This document shows positions 17,690-26,629 of a stretch of 64,000 nucleotides of DNA, piece by piece. The stretch covers positions 3,720,001 to 3,784,000 of the forward strand of contig NZ_JAJHIZ010000003.1 in assembly GCF_021538615.1 (NCBI RefSeq), written 5' to 3'. The notes under the pieces are model-generated. The model was not told the DNA's origin and made no database searches. It worked only from the letters and a program-made list of their open reading frames with translations. Source of the stretch: Niabella agricola. Its GTDB lineage: Bacteria > Bacteroidota > Bacteroidia > Chitinophagales > Chitinophagaceae. A program made the translations under genes and the position numbers. Numbering within the stretch: the first letter of the stretch is position 1; every line of letters starts with the position of its first letter.

Positions 17690-19111
17690 TTATTGCGGTT
17701 TATCCCACCACACTCTTGCGTTTAACCCGTCGGATCCACCATAAGGAAAGGAGGCAACGGCTGCGTCATAATTTGCTTTGTTGATCTGAGCTTCAGCAGA
17801 GGGGTACCCTTCGCGACGGGGTATCTTTCCATCGTTGGCTCCTGTAGGTGCCACTAGTGTTGGGAAATCGGTCCGGCGCCATTCTGCCCAGGCCTCGTAG
17901 CCATTTAAGAACAGGTGTACCCATCGCTGGTAGGCAATCTGCCGGATCGCATTTGCCGGGTTGTAAATAACGGAGGGGTTTAGCATAAACGCATCAAAAC
18001 CTGCTGCGCTTCCGGTCCACATAATAATAGACTGGCGTATGGCTTCTTCGTAATTTGCCTTTGCTTCAGCATCGCCGCCTGGTATCCATCCAAGTTTAGC
18101 GGCTTCTGCTTTTGCAAAGAGTGCCTGTGCGTAGGTGGTGAGGTATACGGGTGAGTTTTGCTGCCGTAAACCGGAACCGAGCAGGGAAATGCCGGGAATA
18201 TCATTGGCGTTGGGAACGGCTTTTCCATATTCAAGGCCTACATAATTGCCGTCTTTATTTTTATTACCAAATACCGGAAGTCTGGGATCATTCAACGGCT
18301 GCATATAGTCCACCAATGGCTTGCTGAGCGCATACCATTCCCGGCCCAACCTGGTAAAAGAGTTGTACCAATAATTTTCCATCGACTGATCTGCCAGGTG
18401 CGGGAAAAATAGATTATCGGTATTCGCATTCATAATTCCACCAGCGAGCGCTTTCACAAATTCAGCTTTTCCCTTTTCCGGATCCACTTTTGAGAGCCGA
18501 AGCGCCATCAGCATATGAATGGTATTTCCGAACCGTTTCCATTTACCGATGTCTCCATTATAGATAATATCATTCTTTATAGCTCCATTGGTCAGTATAA
18601 AGGCATCATTGGCCGTTGTCAGCAGATTAAACATGGAATCATAAATGACCTGTTGCTTATCATATTTTGGAGCTATTTTATTGAGTCGCTGAAAGGCTTC
18701 GCTGTAAGGCAGATCGCCCCATCGGTCGGTAAGGAACCACATAAAATACGCTTTCAGTACCTTGGCAACAGCCACCTGGTTTTCCACCGGCCCTTCATTA
18801 GCGTCGAGGGGGCTGTTAAGGGCTGTTTGGAGGTCCATTAACGGGCCGGTGTACCAGTCTGCAAAATTGAAACTGGTAGTCATATACCGGCTGTTGTCCG
18901 TAAATGTGGTCAGGGACAGCTGTTGCGGATACAATGGCCCATAGGCATTGGAGCTCATGCTTGGCAAAAATAACTGCGCATTTGCAATAAGCTGGGTTCC
19001 GGACGCTTTTGATGGGTTATTGGGGTCCACATAGTATTTATCGTCAAATTTTGTACATCCGGCCGCTGCCAGGAGTACCAGTATCGTTGAAAGTTGTATA
19101 AACTTTATCAT
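17690..19111 (-). CDS. SusD/RagB-like lipoprotein (locus A)
   Basis: A 473-residue outer-membrane lipoprotein of the SusD superfamily (SusD-like_2 subtype). The signal peptide ends in a lipobox, LAAAGCTKFDD, with Cys18 the lipid-attachment site. The TPR-like helical scaffold is visible in VAKVLKAYFMWFLTDRWGDLPYSEAF and LTTYAQALFAKAEAAKLGW; the C-terminal GYEAWAEWRRTDFP is the family's hallmark. SusD proteins cap the SusC channel and bind the substrate at the surface. It starts 18 bases after the SusC stop, so the two form one operon. This subtype is often found in systems with no adjacent glycosidase, as here, and the cargo may be a peptide or small glycan. Confidence 0.9.
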   Translation of the reverse strand: MIKFIQLSTILVLLAAAGCTKFDDKYYVDPNNPSKASGTQLIANAQLFLPSMSSNAYGPLYPQQLSLTTFTDNSRYMTTSFNFADWYTGPLMDLQTALNSPLDANEGPVENQVAVAKVLKAYFMWFLTDRWGDLPYSEAFQRLNKIAPKYDKQQVIYDSMFNLLTTANDAFILTNGAIKNDIIYNGDIGKWKRFGNTIHMLMALRLSKVDPEKGKAEFVKALAGGIMNANTDNLFFPHLADQSMENYWYNSFTRLGREWYALSKPLVDYMQPLNDPRLPVFGNKNKDGNYVGLEYGKAVPNANDIPGISLLGSGLRQQNSPVYLTTYAQALFAKAEAAKLGWIPGGDAEAKANYEEAIRQSIIMWTGSAAGFDAFMLNPSVIYNPANAIRQIAYQRWVHLFLNGYEAWAEWRRTDFPTLVAPTGANDGKIPRREGYPSAEAQINKANYDAAVASFPYGGSDGLNARVWWDKPQ

Positions 19112-19129
19112 AATAATCAGATTATATCC

Positions 19130-22100
19130 TTAGAAGGTAATATTTAAATTAATGCCATAGGAACGCACGGTTTGCAGTTCTCCTTTTTCGATCCAGCTAA
19201 TGGACGCGCTGCCCGATGAAAGTTCGGAGGGGTCCAGACCTTTAGGGGCTTTTTGCCAGATCATCAGCGGATTGCGCGCAATTAAGGCCAGACGCAATGC
19301 TTTTACCGGCGTTTTTTCCAACGTTTTTTTGCTGAAGTTGTAGCCTATACTTACTTCTCTTAGCTTTATATAAGAGGCATCATAGAGCCATTCATCGTAG
19401 ATACGTGTGCCGATATTATTTCTGAAATAAGTTCTTGCATCTACATATGTCGTAACCGCCTCTCCTGTTTTCTGAGATATTCCTTCTATTTTGTATCCGC
19501 CTCCATCTGCCAGCGGGTCTCTTACATTTTTCCCTTTATCGTTGACGGCAGCGGTGATGGCGGCCTGCCCCGATTTTACGGCAAGCATTTGTGACCAGCT
19601 AAAGAATTTTCCGCCAGACTGGAAGTCGATCATTCCATTGAGGTCAAATTGTTTAAACTGGAAACTGTTCAAAAAACCACCGGTAAAATCGGGCACTACC
19701 GATCCAAAGTTCTTGTTTAATTCCTGAACAGGCATGTTGCTTTCATCCAGTAATATTTTGCCGGTAGCAGCATCTTTTTTATAGCCAGGCCCTACCAGGG
19801 TTCCAAAGGGTTGTTTAACATTTGAATACAGATAAATGGTTTGACTGGAATAGGTATTTGAGCCCAGTTGATAGGCGTTTACACCGGGATACAGTTCATC
19901 AACCATGCCTTTGTTTTTGGCAAAATTCAGGGTTGTGTTCCACTGGAAGTTTTGCGCCTGAACCGGAGTTCCCTTTACAGAAACTTCAACGCCTTTGTTG
20001 GAAATACGCCCTGCATTGATGATGGCGTTCGTGAAGCCGGTGGCGGCAGAAATTTGTAAGGGCAGGATCTGGTTCTTATTGACCTGCTCATAGTAGGTTA
20101 CATCCAGCCCGATCCGGTTCTTCAAAAACCGGAGTTCAGTACCGATTTCAAAAGAATTGGCATAGGCGGGCTTGATGTCTGCATTTCTAAGCTCAATCGG
20201 CAGGCGCATCGTATTGATCGTTGTGGAAGGGGTGGCATAGATAGATCCTGCGGCATAGATGTCGAGAATCTGGTAAGGGTCTAAATCAGAACCGGCACTG
20301 GCGTAGCTTGCCCTTAGTTTTCCAAAAGACAGCACTCCCGAATGTAACAGTTCGCTAAAGACGAAGCTGCCCGATAATGATGGATAGAGATAGGAGTTAT
20401 TTTTTTTTGGAAGCGCAGACGAAACGTCGTTCCTCAGCGTTCCATCTATAAACAACATGTCTTTATAGCCGGCAGAGATCATCCCATATACACTGCGCAC
20501 GCTTTTTTCTCTTAAACGCTGGTTAATAACCGGTCTGTTGACAGAGGCTTCCAGGCTGTACCAACCGGGGCTTGACAAACCGCCTACGGTATAGCCAGAC
20601 AGATAGGAGTATTGAGTATTAAGCAGGTTGCCCCCCAGGTTTACATTTAATGAAAAGTCTTCCCATTTTTTGCTGTACTCTGCCAGTAATTCATAATTGA
20701 TTTCTTTGTTTTGGTATTTGCCTTCACTGTAGCCGGGATCCAGCCGGCCACCTACGGCCGTGCGCTGGGAAAGTTTTTGCATAAAAATATCACCTCTTAC
20801 AAAGCCGCTTAGCCGCAGTTCGGGTAAGATCTGGTACTTTACGTTCACGTCTCCAAACAACCGGTCTCTTGAATCGGAATTCAGATTTTCATAGGCGTCA
20901 AAATAAGGGTTGTTCCAGTCGCTTGGGCGATTGTTGGTAATGATGCCCGCCGTTGTATTGGGATTTACATTCCAGTTCAGAATCGTTCCGTCAGCATATT
21001 TATAGTTTTTAAGGCGGTGGATATCGATGTTCCGCTGGAACCATTGAGTAGCCCCGGTAAAAGATCCCTGGTAGCCCTGAACCGGTCTTTGGCCCAGGTT
21101 GTTGGCATAGTTAACGTTTGTACCAACAGTTAGTTTGTCGGTTACATTCAATGCAGCGTTCAGGCCAAGGTTGTTGCGCTTTAGAAAAGTATTGGGATAC
21201 GTGCCTTTTATGTAATTGTTGGTATAGCTCAGTTTATAGGTACTCCGGTCGCCACCGCCTGAGACTGAAATACTGTTGTTGATGTTATGTCCGGTTACAA
21301 AAAAATCTTTAATGTTATTGGGCTGTGGTAAAAAGGGTGTCGCTTTCCCATATTCCGGGTCCTGTTTATAAAAACTATAATACATTCTTACAGGCGTTCC
21401 GTCCATTTTTGGCCCCCAGCTTTCATCATTGCCATTTACATACAATTCCCCATTGGGTAGTTTCAGGAATGTCTGATTGTTGCCCACGCCATAAATGTTT
21501 TGCAGTGGCAAAAAGTTGCCTACCTTATCAATGGTATAAGCAGCATTTAAACTTACTGTTGGCGTTTTGGAACGGCCCCCCTTTTTCGTGGTGATCATGA
21601 TAACCCCATATTGACCACGAAGACCATAAAGCGCGGATGCAGCAGGTCCCTTTAACACACTTACATTTTCTACATCTTCGGCGTTGATATCCTGGCCAAT
21701 ATTACCGAGGTCAATGCCATTGGCATTGTCAGAACTGAAATTGATATTTGAAATGGGGGTGCCGTCTACAACCAGCAGCGGAGAACCGGAGCCGTTTAAG
21801 GAATTTATTCCTCTTAGCTTGATTTTTTGAGTGCCGCCCAGGTTGGCAGCGGAGGAACCAACGATTTGCGCACCGGAAATTTTACCTGCCAGTGAGGCGA
21901 TCAGGTTCGATTCTTTTGCCATTGTAAGATTTTTCCCTTCTACCTGTTGAGTAGCATATCCGAGCGATCGTTGCGCACGGGTGACCCCCAACGCGGTGAC
22001 TACCACTTCTTCCATCGTTGCTTTCTGGTCCGTTGTCAGGGTGACCGAAATAAAGGCGTTATTGCCGATGGATACTTTTTGTGAGATGTAGCTAACGGAA

Positions 22101-22327
22101 GAAATTTCAAGCTGCACGTTGTTGCCGGTTACCTGCATGGAAAAATTTCCATCATCGTTTGTGGTAGCGGCATTAGGAGTGCCCGTCTGAAGGATCGTAG
22201 CTCCTGGAACAGGTTCGCCGGATTCATTTTTAACGGATCCGCTTATCTGCCGTTGCTGAGCGTTTAAAAAGAGCGGAAACAACAGCAAAAGCAAGATTGC
22301 CGGGGGGAGGGAAAGCTTTCTCTTCAT
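19130..22327 (-). CDS. SusC/RagA TonB-dependent receptor (locus A)
   Basis: A 1065-residue TonB-linked outer-membrane protein. Order: signal peptide (MKRKLSLPPAILLLLLFPLF...NAQ), carboxypeptidase-regulatory-like domain (QISGSVKNESGEPVPGATI, residues ~27-100), TonB box (MEEVVVTALGVTRAQRSLGYA), plug (~115-245, with GLRGQYGVIMITTKKG), and a 22-strand barrel ending in GINLNITF. Unlike the two SusC proteins of loci B and C it has no STN domain, and no sigma/FecR pair is adjacent, so it is not expected to signal. It forms the import channel under the SusD lid encoded next. An AT-rich 249-base region separates it from the divergent unknown gene. Confidence 0.92.
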   Translation of the reverse strand: MKRKLSLPPAILLLLLFPLFLNAQQRQISGSVKNESGEPVPGATILQTGTPNAATTNDDGNFSMQVTGNNVQLEISSVSYISQKVSIGNNAFISVTLTTDQKATMEEVVVTALGVTRAQRSLGYATQQVEGKNLTMAKESNLIASLAGKISGAQIVGSSAANLGGTQKIKLRGINSLNGSGSPLLVVDGTPISNINFSSDNANGIDLGNIGQDINAEDVENVSVLKGPAASALYGLRGQYGVIMITTKKGGRSKTPTVSLNAAYTIDKVGNFLPLQNIYGVGNNQTFLKLPNGELYVNGNDESWGPKMDGTPVRMYYSFYKQDPEYGKATPFLPQPNNIKDFFVTGHNINNSISVSGGGDRSTYKLSYTNNYIKGTYPNTFLKRNNLGLNAALNVTDKLTVGTNVNYANNLGQRPVQGYQGSFTGATQWFQRNIDIHRLKNYKYADGTILNWNVNPNTTAGIITNNRPSDWNNPYFDAYENLNSDSRDRLFGDVNVKYQILPELRLSGFVRGDIFMQKLSQRTAVGGRLDPGYSEGKYQNKEINYELLAEYSKKWEDFSLNVNLGGNLLNTQYSYLSGYTVGGLSSPGWYSLEASVNRPVINQRLREKSVRSVYGMISAGYKDMLFIDGTLRNDVSSALPKKNNSYLYPSLSGSFVFSELLHSGVLSFGKLRASYASAGSDLDPYQILDIYAAGSIYATPSTTINTMRLPIELRNADIKPAYANSFEIGTELRFLKNRIGLDVTYYEQVNKNQILPLQISAATGFTNAIINAGRISNKGVEVSVKGTPVQAQNFQWNTTLNFAKNKGMVDELYPGVNAYQLGSNTYSSQTIYLYSNVKQPFGTLVGPGYKKDAATGKILLDESNMPVQELNKNFGSVVPDFTGGFLNSFQFKQFDLNGMIDFQSGGKFFSWSQMLAVKSGQAAITAAVNDKGKNVRDPLADGGGYKIEGISQKTGEAVTTYVDARTYFRNNIGTRIYDEWLYDASYIKLREVSIGYNFSKKTLEKTPVKALRLALIARNPLMIWQKAPKGLDPSELSSGSASISWIEKGELQTVRSYGINLNITF

Positions 22328-22576
22328 GCAAATGAGTTTAATTTGGAGTTATAGGTTTGTTAAATATAAGTTATTTAAATTGGAAATGCAAAAAGCAGAT
22401 AAAGTTTGCAAAAAACTGCAAATATTATTGGAAGATTACTGCTTTTTGACAAGATGGACGCACTAAAAAATATTATATAATGTTATATATTTAAATATTT
22501 GAAATTTTTTCGTAAATTCGGATTGAATCTAGTTGTGTTTATTATATGTGATATTTGTGTTATTTAATAGGGTGTT

Positions 22577-23152
22577 ATGAAAATGCCGGATCCGTCAAAA
22601 ATCTACGACCATTATCCAAAGGGAATAACACCTCTTGTGGACCGGCAGGAGTATGAGCGGGTGTATGCCCGGCGCAAGCGGTCGGTTAAGATGCTGAAGC
22701 AGGCATTAGAAGAACAGTGGAATGGGTTTGTACAGGCGCTTGACGAAATATTGACCCGTTATGAGCTAAAGGACCGGACGGATCTTTTTCATAATAAGTT
22801 CTGTTACTATCTGGACTGCACTTCAAAAGAAGGACGCGGTCTGTTTAAAATACATGTGCTGTTAAGCGTGCTGATGCCCTGGCATAGCATTGTTGTAACG
22901 GATTTCCTGGGATTGAATGGCACGGCCATGATGGATCACGACCAGTTTTGCCTGAACGATGGAAAACGTCATCAGCAATACCTGAAAGATATTGGGATGA
23001 TCAACTACCTGCTCCGCGAATCATTCCAAACGGAAATGGTTCTTTTCCGGGAACTCAATAAAGTGCCGGTACCCGGCGCCTACCTGCAAACGAAGAAGGC
23101 GAACGTCAATATGTTCGACCTGGTATTTACCAACTATTTTACCAATTTTTAA
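22577..23152 (+). CDS. Unrecognised 191-residue protein
   Basis: I do not recognise this protein. It begins MKMPDPSKIYDHYPKG, has no signal peptide or membrane segment, and looks like a soluble mixed alpha/beta protein. The N-terminal third is basic and helical (EYERVYARRKRSVKMLKQAL); the middle holds cysteines and a hydrophobic core (FHNKFCYYLDC, IHVLLSVLMPWHSIVVTDFLGL). It lies alone between the divergent SusC gene and sodB. The codon use and length of the open frame make it a credible gene. The upstream region is very AT-rich, with a near-match -7 box (GATATTTG) about 25 bases before the ATG. No role can be inferred from its neighbours. Confidence 0.7.
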   Translation: MKMPDPSKIYDHYPKGITPLVDRQEYERVYARRKRSVKMLKQALEEQWNGFVQALDEILTRYELKDRTDLFHNKFCYYLDCTSKEGRGLFKIHVLLSVLMPWHSIVVTDFLGLNGTAMMDHDQFCLNDGKRHQQYLKDIGMINYLLRESFQTEMVLFRELNKVPVPGAYLQTKKANVNMFDLVFTNYFTNF

Positions 23153-23309
23153 GTTTTCGCAGCAACACAAACACCGCTTACTGATTTCTCAGATTTGCAC
23201 AGAACACTTCAATAAAGGGTACCGTGCAGCATCCGTGGTAATTTCTTCGCATAAATGAAATCCGTATTTGCAAGCCTGCAAACTTTGTGATTCTTTGTAC
23301 TTTTCCGTC

Positions 23310-23340
23310 TTTGCAGCCCGGCGATAATGGTTTAACTTTG
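23310..23340 (+). promoter_or_regulatory. sodB promoter (-33/-7)
   Basis: TTTG (23310-23313), a 19-base spacer and TAACTTTG (23333-23340) fit the Bacteroidota housekeeping promoter exactly. The leader to the ATG at 23385 is about 37 bases and AT-rich, also typical. This is the cleanest promoter in the window. Confidence 0.75.
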
Positions 23341-23384
23341 GGCAATTAAGTATTATTATTTACTCAATAAAAAAATAAAGAATC

Positions 23385-23987
23385 ATGGCATTTACACTAC
23401 CAGCCCTTCCTTATGCGCCCGACGCGCTGGAACCGCACATCGACAAACAAACAATGGAAATTCACCACGGTAAGCACCACCAGGCTTACGTGGACAATTT
23501 AAATAAAGCGATTGATGGTACCGAGCATGCAGATAAATCGCTGGAAGACCTTGTGAAAAACGCAGGCGCTATTTCTCCGGCCGTTCGTAATAACGGTGGT
23601 GGCCATTGGAATCACTCATTTTTCTGGGAGATCCTGAGCGCTGATGGTGGTGCACCCTCCGGGAAACTGGCGGATGCGATTAATGAAACATTCGGTTCAT
23701 TGGACGCGCTGAAGGAAAAAATAAATACAGCAGGTGCTACCCGTTTCGGAAGCGGCTGGGCCTGGCTGATCGTAAAGGATGGAAAACTGGAAGTGATTTC
23801 AACCCCTAATCAAGACAACCCCCTGATGGATGTTGCCGAAGTTAAAGGTACACCTATCCTTGGTGTGGATGTTTGGGAACACGCGTACTATTTGAAATAT
23901 CAGAACCGGCGTCCGGATTATTTAAAAGCATTCTGGAATGTGGTGAACTGGAAGAAGGTTGAGGAACACTATAATGCAGCCGTATAA
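23385..23987 (+). CDS. sodB: Superoxide dismutase (Fe/Mn)
   Basis: A 200-residue cytoplasmic Fe/Mn superoxide dismutase that disproportionates superoxide to oxygen and hydrogen peroxide. Metal ligands are recognisable: His27 in [12 protein letters not shown], His77 in [11 protein letters not shown], and the Asp and His of [14 protein letters not shown] near the C-terminus. The second-shell tyrosine segment is [10 protein letters not shown]. Whether iron or manganese is used is uncertain; the NQDNPLMD segment, with Gln near position 146, leans to Mn or cambialistic use. It has its own promoter and a strong terminator, so it is monocistronic. The symbol sodB is used for the family, not as proof of iron. 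Confidence 0.95.
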   Translation: MAFTLPALPYAPDALEPHIDKQTMEIHHGKHHQAYVDNLNKAIDGTEHADKSLEDLVKNAGAISPAVRNNGGGHWNHSFFWEILSADGGAPSGKLADAINETFGSLDALKEKINTAGATRFGSGWAWLIVKDGKLEVISTPNQDNPLMDVAEVKGTPILGVDVWEHAYYLKYQNRRPDYLKAFWNVVNWKKVEEHYNAAV

Positions 23988-24545
23988 AAAGAACTATAAT
24001 ATATATGCAACCGCCCCTTCAGGGGGCGGTTTTTTTTCGCTCAAATTGGCGATTGATACCGCACCTTCATCATTTATTTTCGTAGGGATAAAGTTGCTGT
24101 TAACACAGTAACTGCAATGACCTGTATGCTTCATCTTTAAACCAATTGACTATCCTGCATCATTCTCCGTTTATTAAGGTGTAAACACCGGTCAGCAACC
24201 CAACTAAACCGCAAGTGTTTAACTGAATACTGGTTTATTCTTGGCATTGAACAATCTGGAATAATCCCCCAAGTTTTTTAATGCCGGTTGCAGATCGGTA
24301 TAGATGTTCCCCTTTTCTTCAGGTTGTCTTCATGCGCCGATATATGGTAAGTGCCGGTTGGCTCACTGCTGGCTTGGGCGCCGATAAACATCCCCTAAAG
24401 AAATATTTTTTTCGAAGGGAGCAGGTGGCACTGCTTCTTTTGCCGTATATACCTGATAGAACAGATGAACAATAAGGCCGGGCGGGATCCGCTGCAGAAT
24501 GCGTAACTTAGCCGGTATAACGATGATTGCTATAACTTTCAGACA
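23988..24545. other. 558-base gap between sodB and locus B
   Basis: It holds the sodB terminator (24011-24037). After that I see no convincing gene: the only open frame of note (24281-24475) encodes a basic, low-complexity 64-residue peptide without recognisable features. A short palindrome GGTGT-AA-ACACC lies at 24178-24189. The promoter of the locus B sigma gene must lie here; near-matches to the -7 box (TAACTTTC just before the ATG) are seen but none is complete. Confidence 0.5.
24011..24037 (+). terminator. Rho-independent terminator of sodB
   Basis: CCGCCCC (24011-24017), loop TTCAG, GGGGCGG (24023-24029), followed by eight T's. It is a perfect 7-bp GC-rich stem 24 bases after the sodB stop codon. 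Confidence 0.9.
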
Positions 24546-25148
24546 ATGATGCGTTGTGAAGCGGATGCTGGGGAAAAAGTACTGCTTTCCAGGTTACGGG
24601 AAGGAGATCGGCCTGCCTTTCAAATCATTTATCAGCGGCACAAAATGTCCATTGCATCGGCAATTTACCGCATGGTAAAGGACCCCGGGCTGGTGGAAGA
24701 CGTGTTGCAGGAAGTGTTCATCCGGTTATGGGAACACCGGCAGCGCATTGACCCCGGTTTGCCGGTGGCGGGATACCTGCACCGGATCGCGCAAAATCTT
24801 GTATGCGATTTCTTCCGGAAATTATCGCGGGATAAAAAAATGCAGGACCAGGTATGGACGCGTATACAGCCATCTGTGATAAGTGCCGGAGAGCGGATGG
24901 AGGACCTTGAGCAGCGGGAACTGATTCACGCTGCCATTAACCTGTTGCCGCCCAAGCGAAGGGAAGTATACATCCTTTGCAAGTTCGAGTCCAAGAGTTA
25001 TGAAGAAGTTAGCCTGATGCTCAATATTAACATGAGTACCGTGAACGATCATATTTATAAGGCCAACCAGTTCTTAAAAAAATACCTGGCGGCCAGGATC
25101 GTATACCTGCTGCTGGTTGGCATCAGTCATATTGGTCAGGTATTGTAA
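24546..25148 (+). CDS. ECF RNA polymerase sigma factor (locus B)
   Basis: A 200-residue extracytoplasmic-function sigma factor. Region 2 is visible as REGDRPAFQIIYQRHK and LVEDVLQEVFIRLWEHRQRI (residues ~18-80). Region 4 is LINLLPPKRREVYILCKFE then SYEEVSLMLNINMSTVNDHIYKA, the helix-turn-helix that reads the -35 region. It directly precedes its FecR anti-sigma partner and the SusC/SusD genes, the standard order of a trans-envelope signalling glycan locus. It probably activates the locus B operon when released by FecR. ATG 24546 is followed by a second ATG; either could be used. Confidence 0.92.
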   Translation: MMRCEADAGEKVLLSRLREGDRPAFQIIYQRHKMSIASAIYRMVKDPGLVEDVLQEVFIRLWEHRQRIDPGLPVAGYLHRIAQNLVCDFFRKLSRDKKMQDQVWTRIQPSVISAGERMEDLEQRELIHAAINLLPPKRREVYILCKFESKSYEEVSLMLNINMSTVNDHIYKANQFLKKYLAARIVYLLLVGISHIGQVL

Positions 25149-25214
25149 AAAGTTTTCGTCGCCGGAACAGATGTAAACAATCATTTTCCCGTATTACCAG
25201 TATAAAAGAATATT

Positions 25215-26441
25215 TTGGATCGCCAGGAGGACATACAGGAGCTATTTAAGAAATATGTCAATAATGATATCAGCAGGGAGGAGTTCCTGGAACTGTTGCA
25301 GCACCTGTCGGCCGAAGGCTGTGAAGAACAGCTGAGAGCCTGGGTTCGTAATGAATGGTCCACAACGGCCCCGGACGGAGATATATTTTCGGTGGAATTG
25401 GAAGCATTGCTGGAGGGGCTGGATGAACGATTACTGGGACGGCTGGATGGATCAGTAACACGAATCCCCGGGAACCGGCAAGGTTCTGCGCGAAGCCTGC
25501 GAAGGAAATGGTGGCTCGCCGGTGCAGCGATCATCATGTTCCTGGTCATAGGCGCCGTGATCTGGTATACAGTTTCGCAATCCCGGCATGCGTCGCAGCA
25601 GGCAGCTGTCAAAGCACATGATGTAAATCCTGGCGGCAACCGGGCCTTTTTAGCCATTGGGAACGGACAACGGGTGGTGCTGGATAGTAATCAGGCCGCG
25701 GTGATCGTACAGAACGGAGCGCTTCGTTATGCGGACGGTTCTTTGATCACTTCGCTGAGTGCGGACAGCAGCCATGCGAACGGACAACCGGAGTTTGTTG
25801 TGCTCACAACACCGCCGGGCGGACAATACCGGCTTACGCTTCCTGATGGCACCGGGGTATGGGTCAATGCTTCCTCTTCCATCCGCTATCCAATGCGGTT
25901 TACAGGCGCCCGCAGGGAAGTAACGCTGAGCGGGGAAGCCTATTTTGAGGTACAGAAGAACCCGGATATGCCATTTGTTGTAATGAGTGGCGGACAGGAA
26001 TTGTCTGTACTGGGTACCCGGTTTAATATTTCGGCTTACCCGGAAGATAAAAGGATCGTCACCACGCTGGCAGAGGGGTCGGTAAAGATCCTGCCGGGTG
26101 TGGGCAGCCAGCCCCGGCTACTGGTTCCCGGACAACAATCGGTCTTAAAAGACGGGGATCTTTCTGTAAAAAAAGTAGAAGTGGGCTATTATATAGCCTG
26201 GAAGGACGGGCTGTTTGTTTTCAACCGGTTGCCGGTTCAGGCGATCCTGCCGCAGATAGAGCGATGGTATGATGTGCAGTTCAGGTACCCCGCATCCATG
26301 GAACGCACGTTGATGTGGGGCACCGTTTCCAGGAATGTAATGCTTTCGGAGATCCTGGAGGTGCTTACGTTAAATACCGGGTGGAAGTTTACCCTTCAGG
26401 GAAAAACGGTTTTAATAAGTTCAAAAACAGGTATGAATTAA
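25215..26441 (+). CDS. FecR-type anti-sigma factor (locus B)
   Basis: A 408-residue inner-membrane anti-sigma regulator. The cytoplasmic part (1-~95) should hold the sigma factor. A membrane helix follows (WWLAGAAIIMFLVIGAVIWYTV, ~97-118), then the periplasmic FecR domain (GGQYRLTLPDGTGVWVNASS, SGEAYFEVQKNPDMPFVV, LGTRFNISAYPED) and a C-terminal DUF4974 domain (FNRLPVQAILPQIERWYDVQF). The start appears to be TTG at 25215 (MDRQEDIQELFKKYV); no ATG lies nearby in frame. It senses the STN domain of the SusC encoded next and relays occupancy to the sigma factor encoded before it. Confidence 0.9.
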   Translation: MDRQEDIQELFKKYVNNDISREEFLELLQHLSAEGCEEQLRAWVRNEWSTTAPDGDIFSVELEALLEGLDERLLGRLDGSVTRIPGNRQGSARSLRRKWWLAGAAIIMFLVIGAVIWYTVSQSRHASQQAAVKAHDVNPGGNRAFLAIGNGQRVVLDSNQAAVIVQNGALRYADGSLITSLSADSSHANGQPEFVVLTTPPGGQYRLTLPDGTGVWVNASSSIRYPMRFTGARREVTLSGEAYFEVQKNPDMPFVVMSGGQELSVLGTRFNISAYPEDKRIVTTLAEGSVKILPGVGSQPRLLVPGQQSVLKDGDLSVKKVEVGYYIAWKDGLFVFNRLPVQAILPQIERWYDVQFRYPASMERTLMWGTVSRNVMLSEILEVLTLNTGWKFTLQGKTVLISSKTGMN

Positions 26442-26629
26442 CGATAACATGATGCATCGTTTGTGAAGGCCACCTCCTTTACACCCTGCATCCAGCCAGT
26501 TGTGCAACCAATAACTGAATTGTTCCTTAATATCTAAGCGGCGGTGATCCTGAAATATGGAACCCGCGGTGGATCTGAGTGCGCTCATTTCTTATCGTCA
26601 CTGCTTTTTAGCCATTTGAAGAAATAAAT

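Noticed and set aside
24281..24475. A 64-codon plus-strand frame upstream of the locus B sigma gene
   Set aside because: Short, no recognisable features, no promoter or start signal; likely chance.
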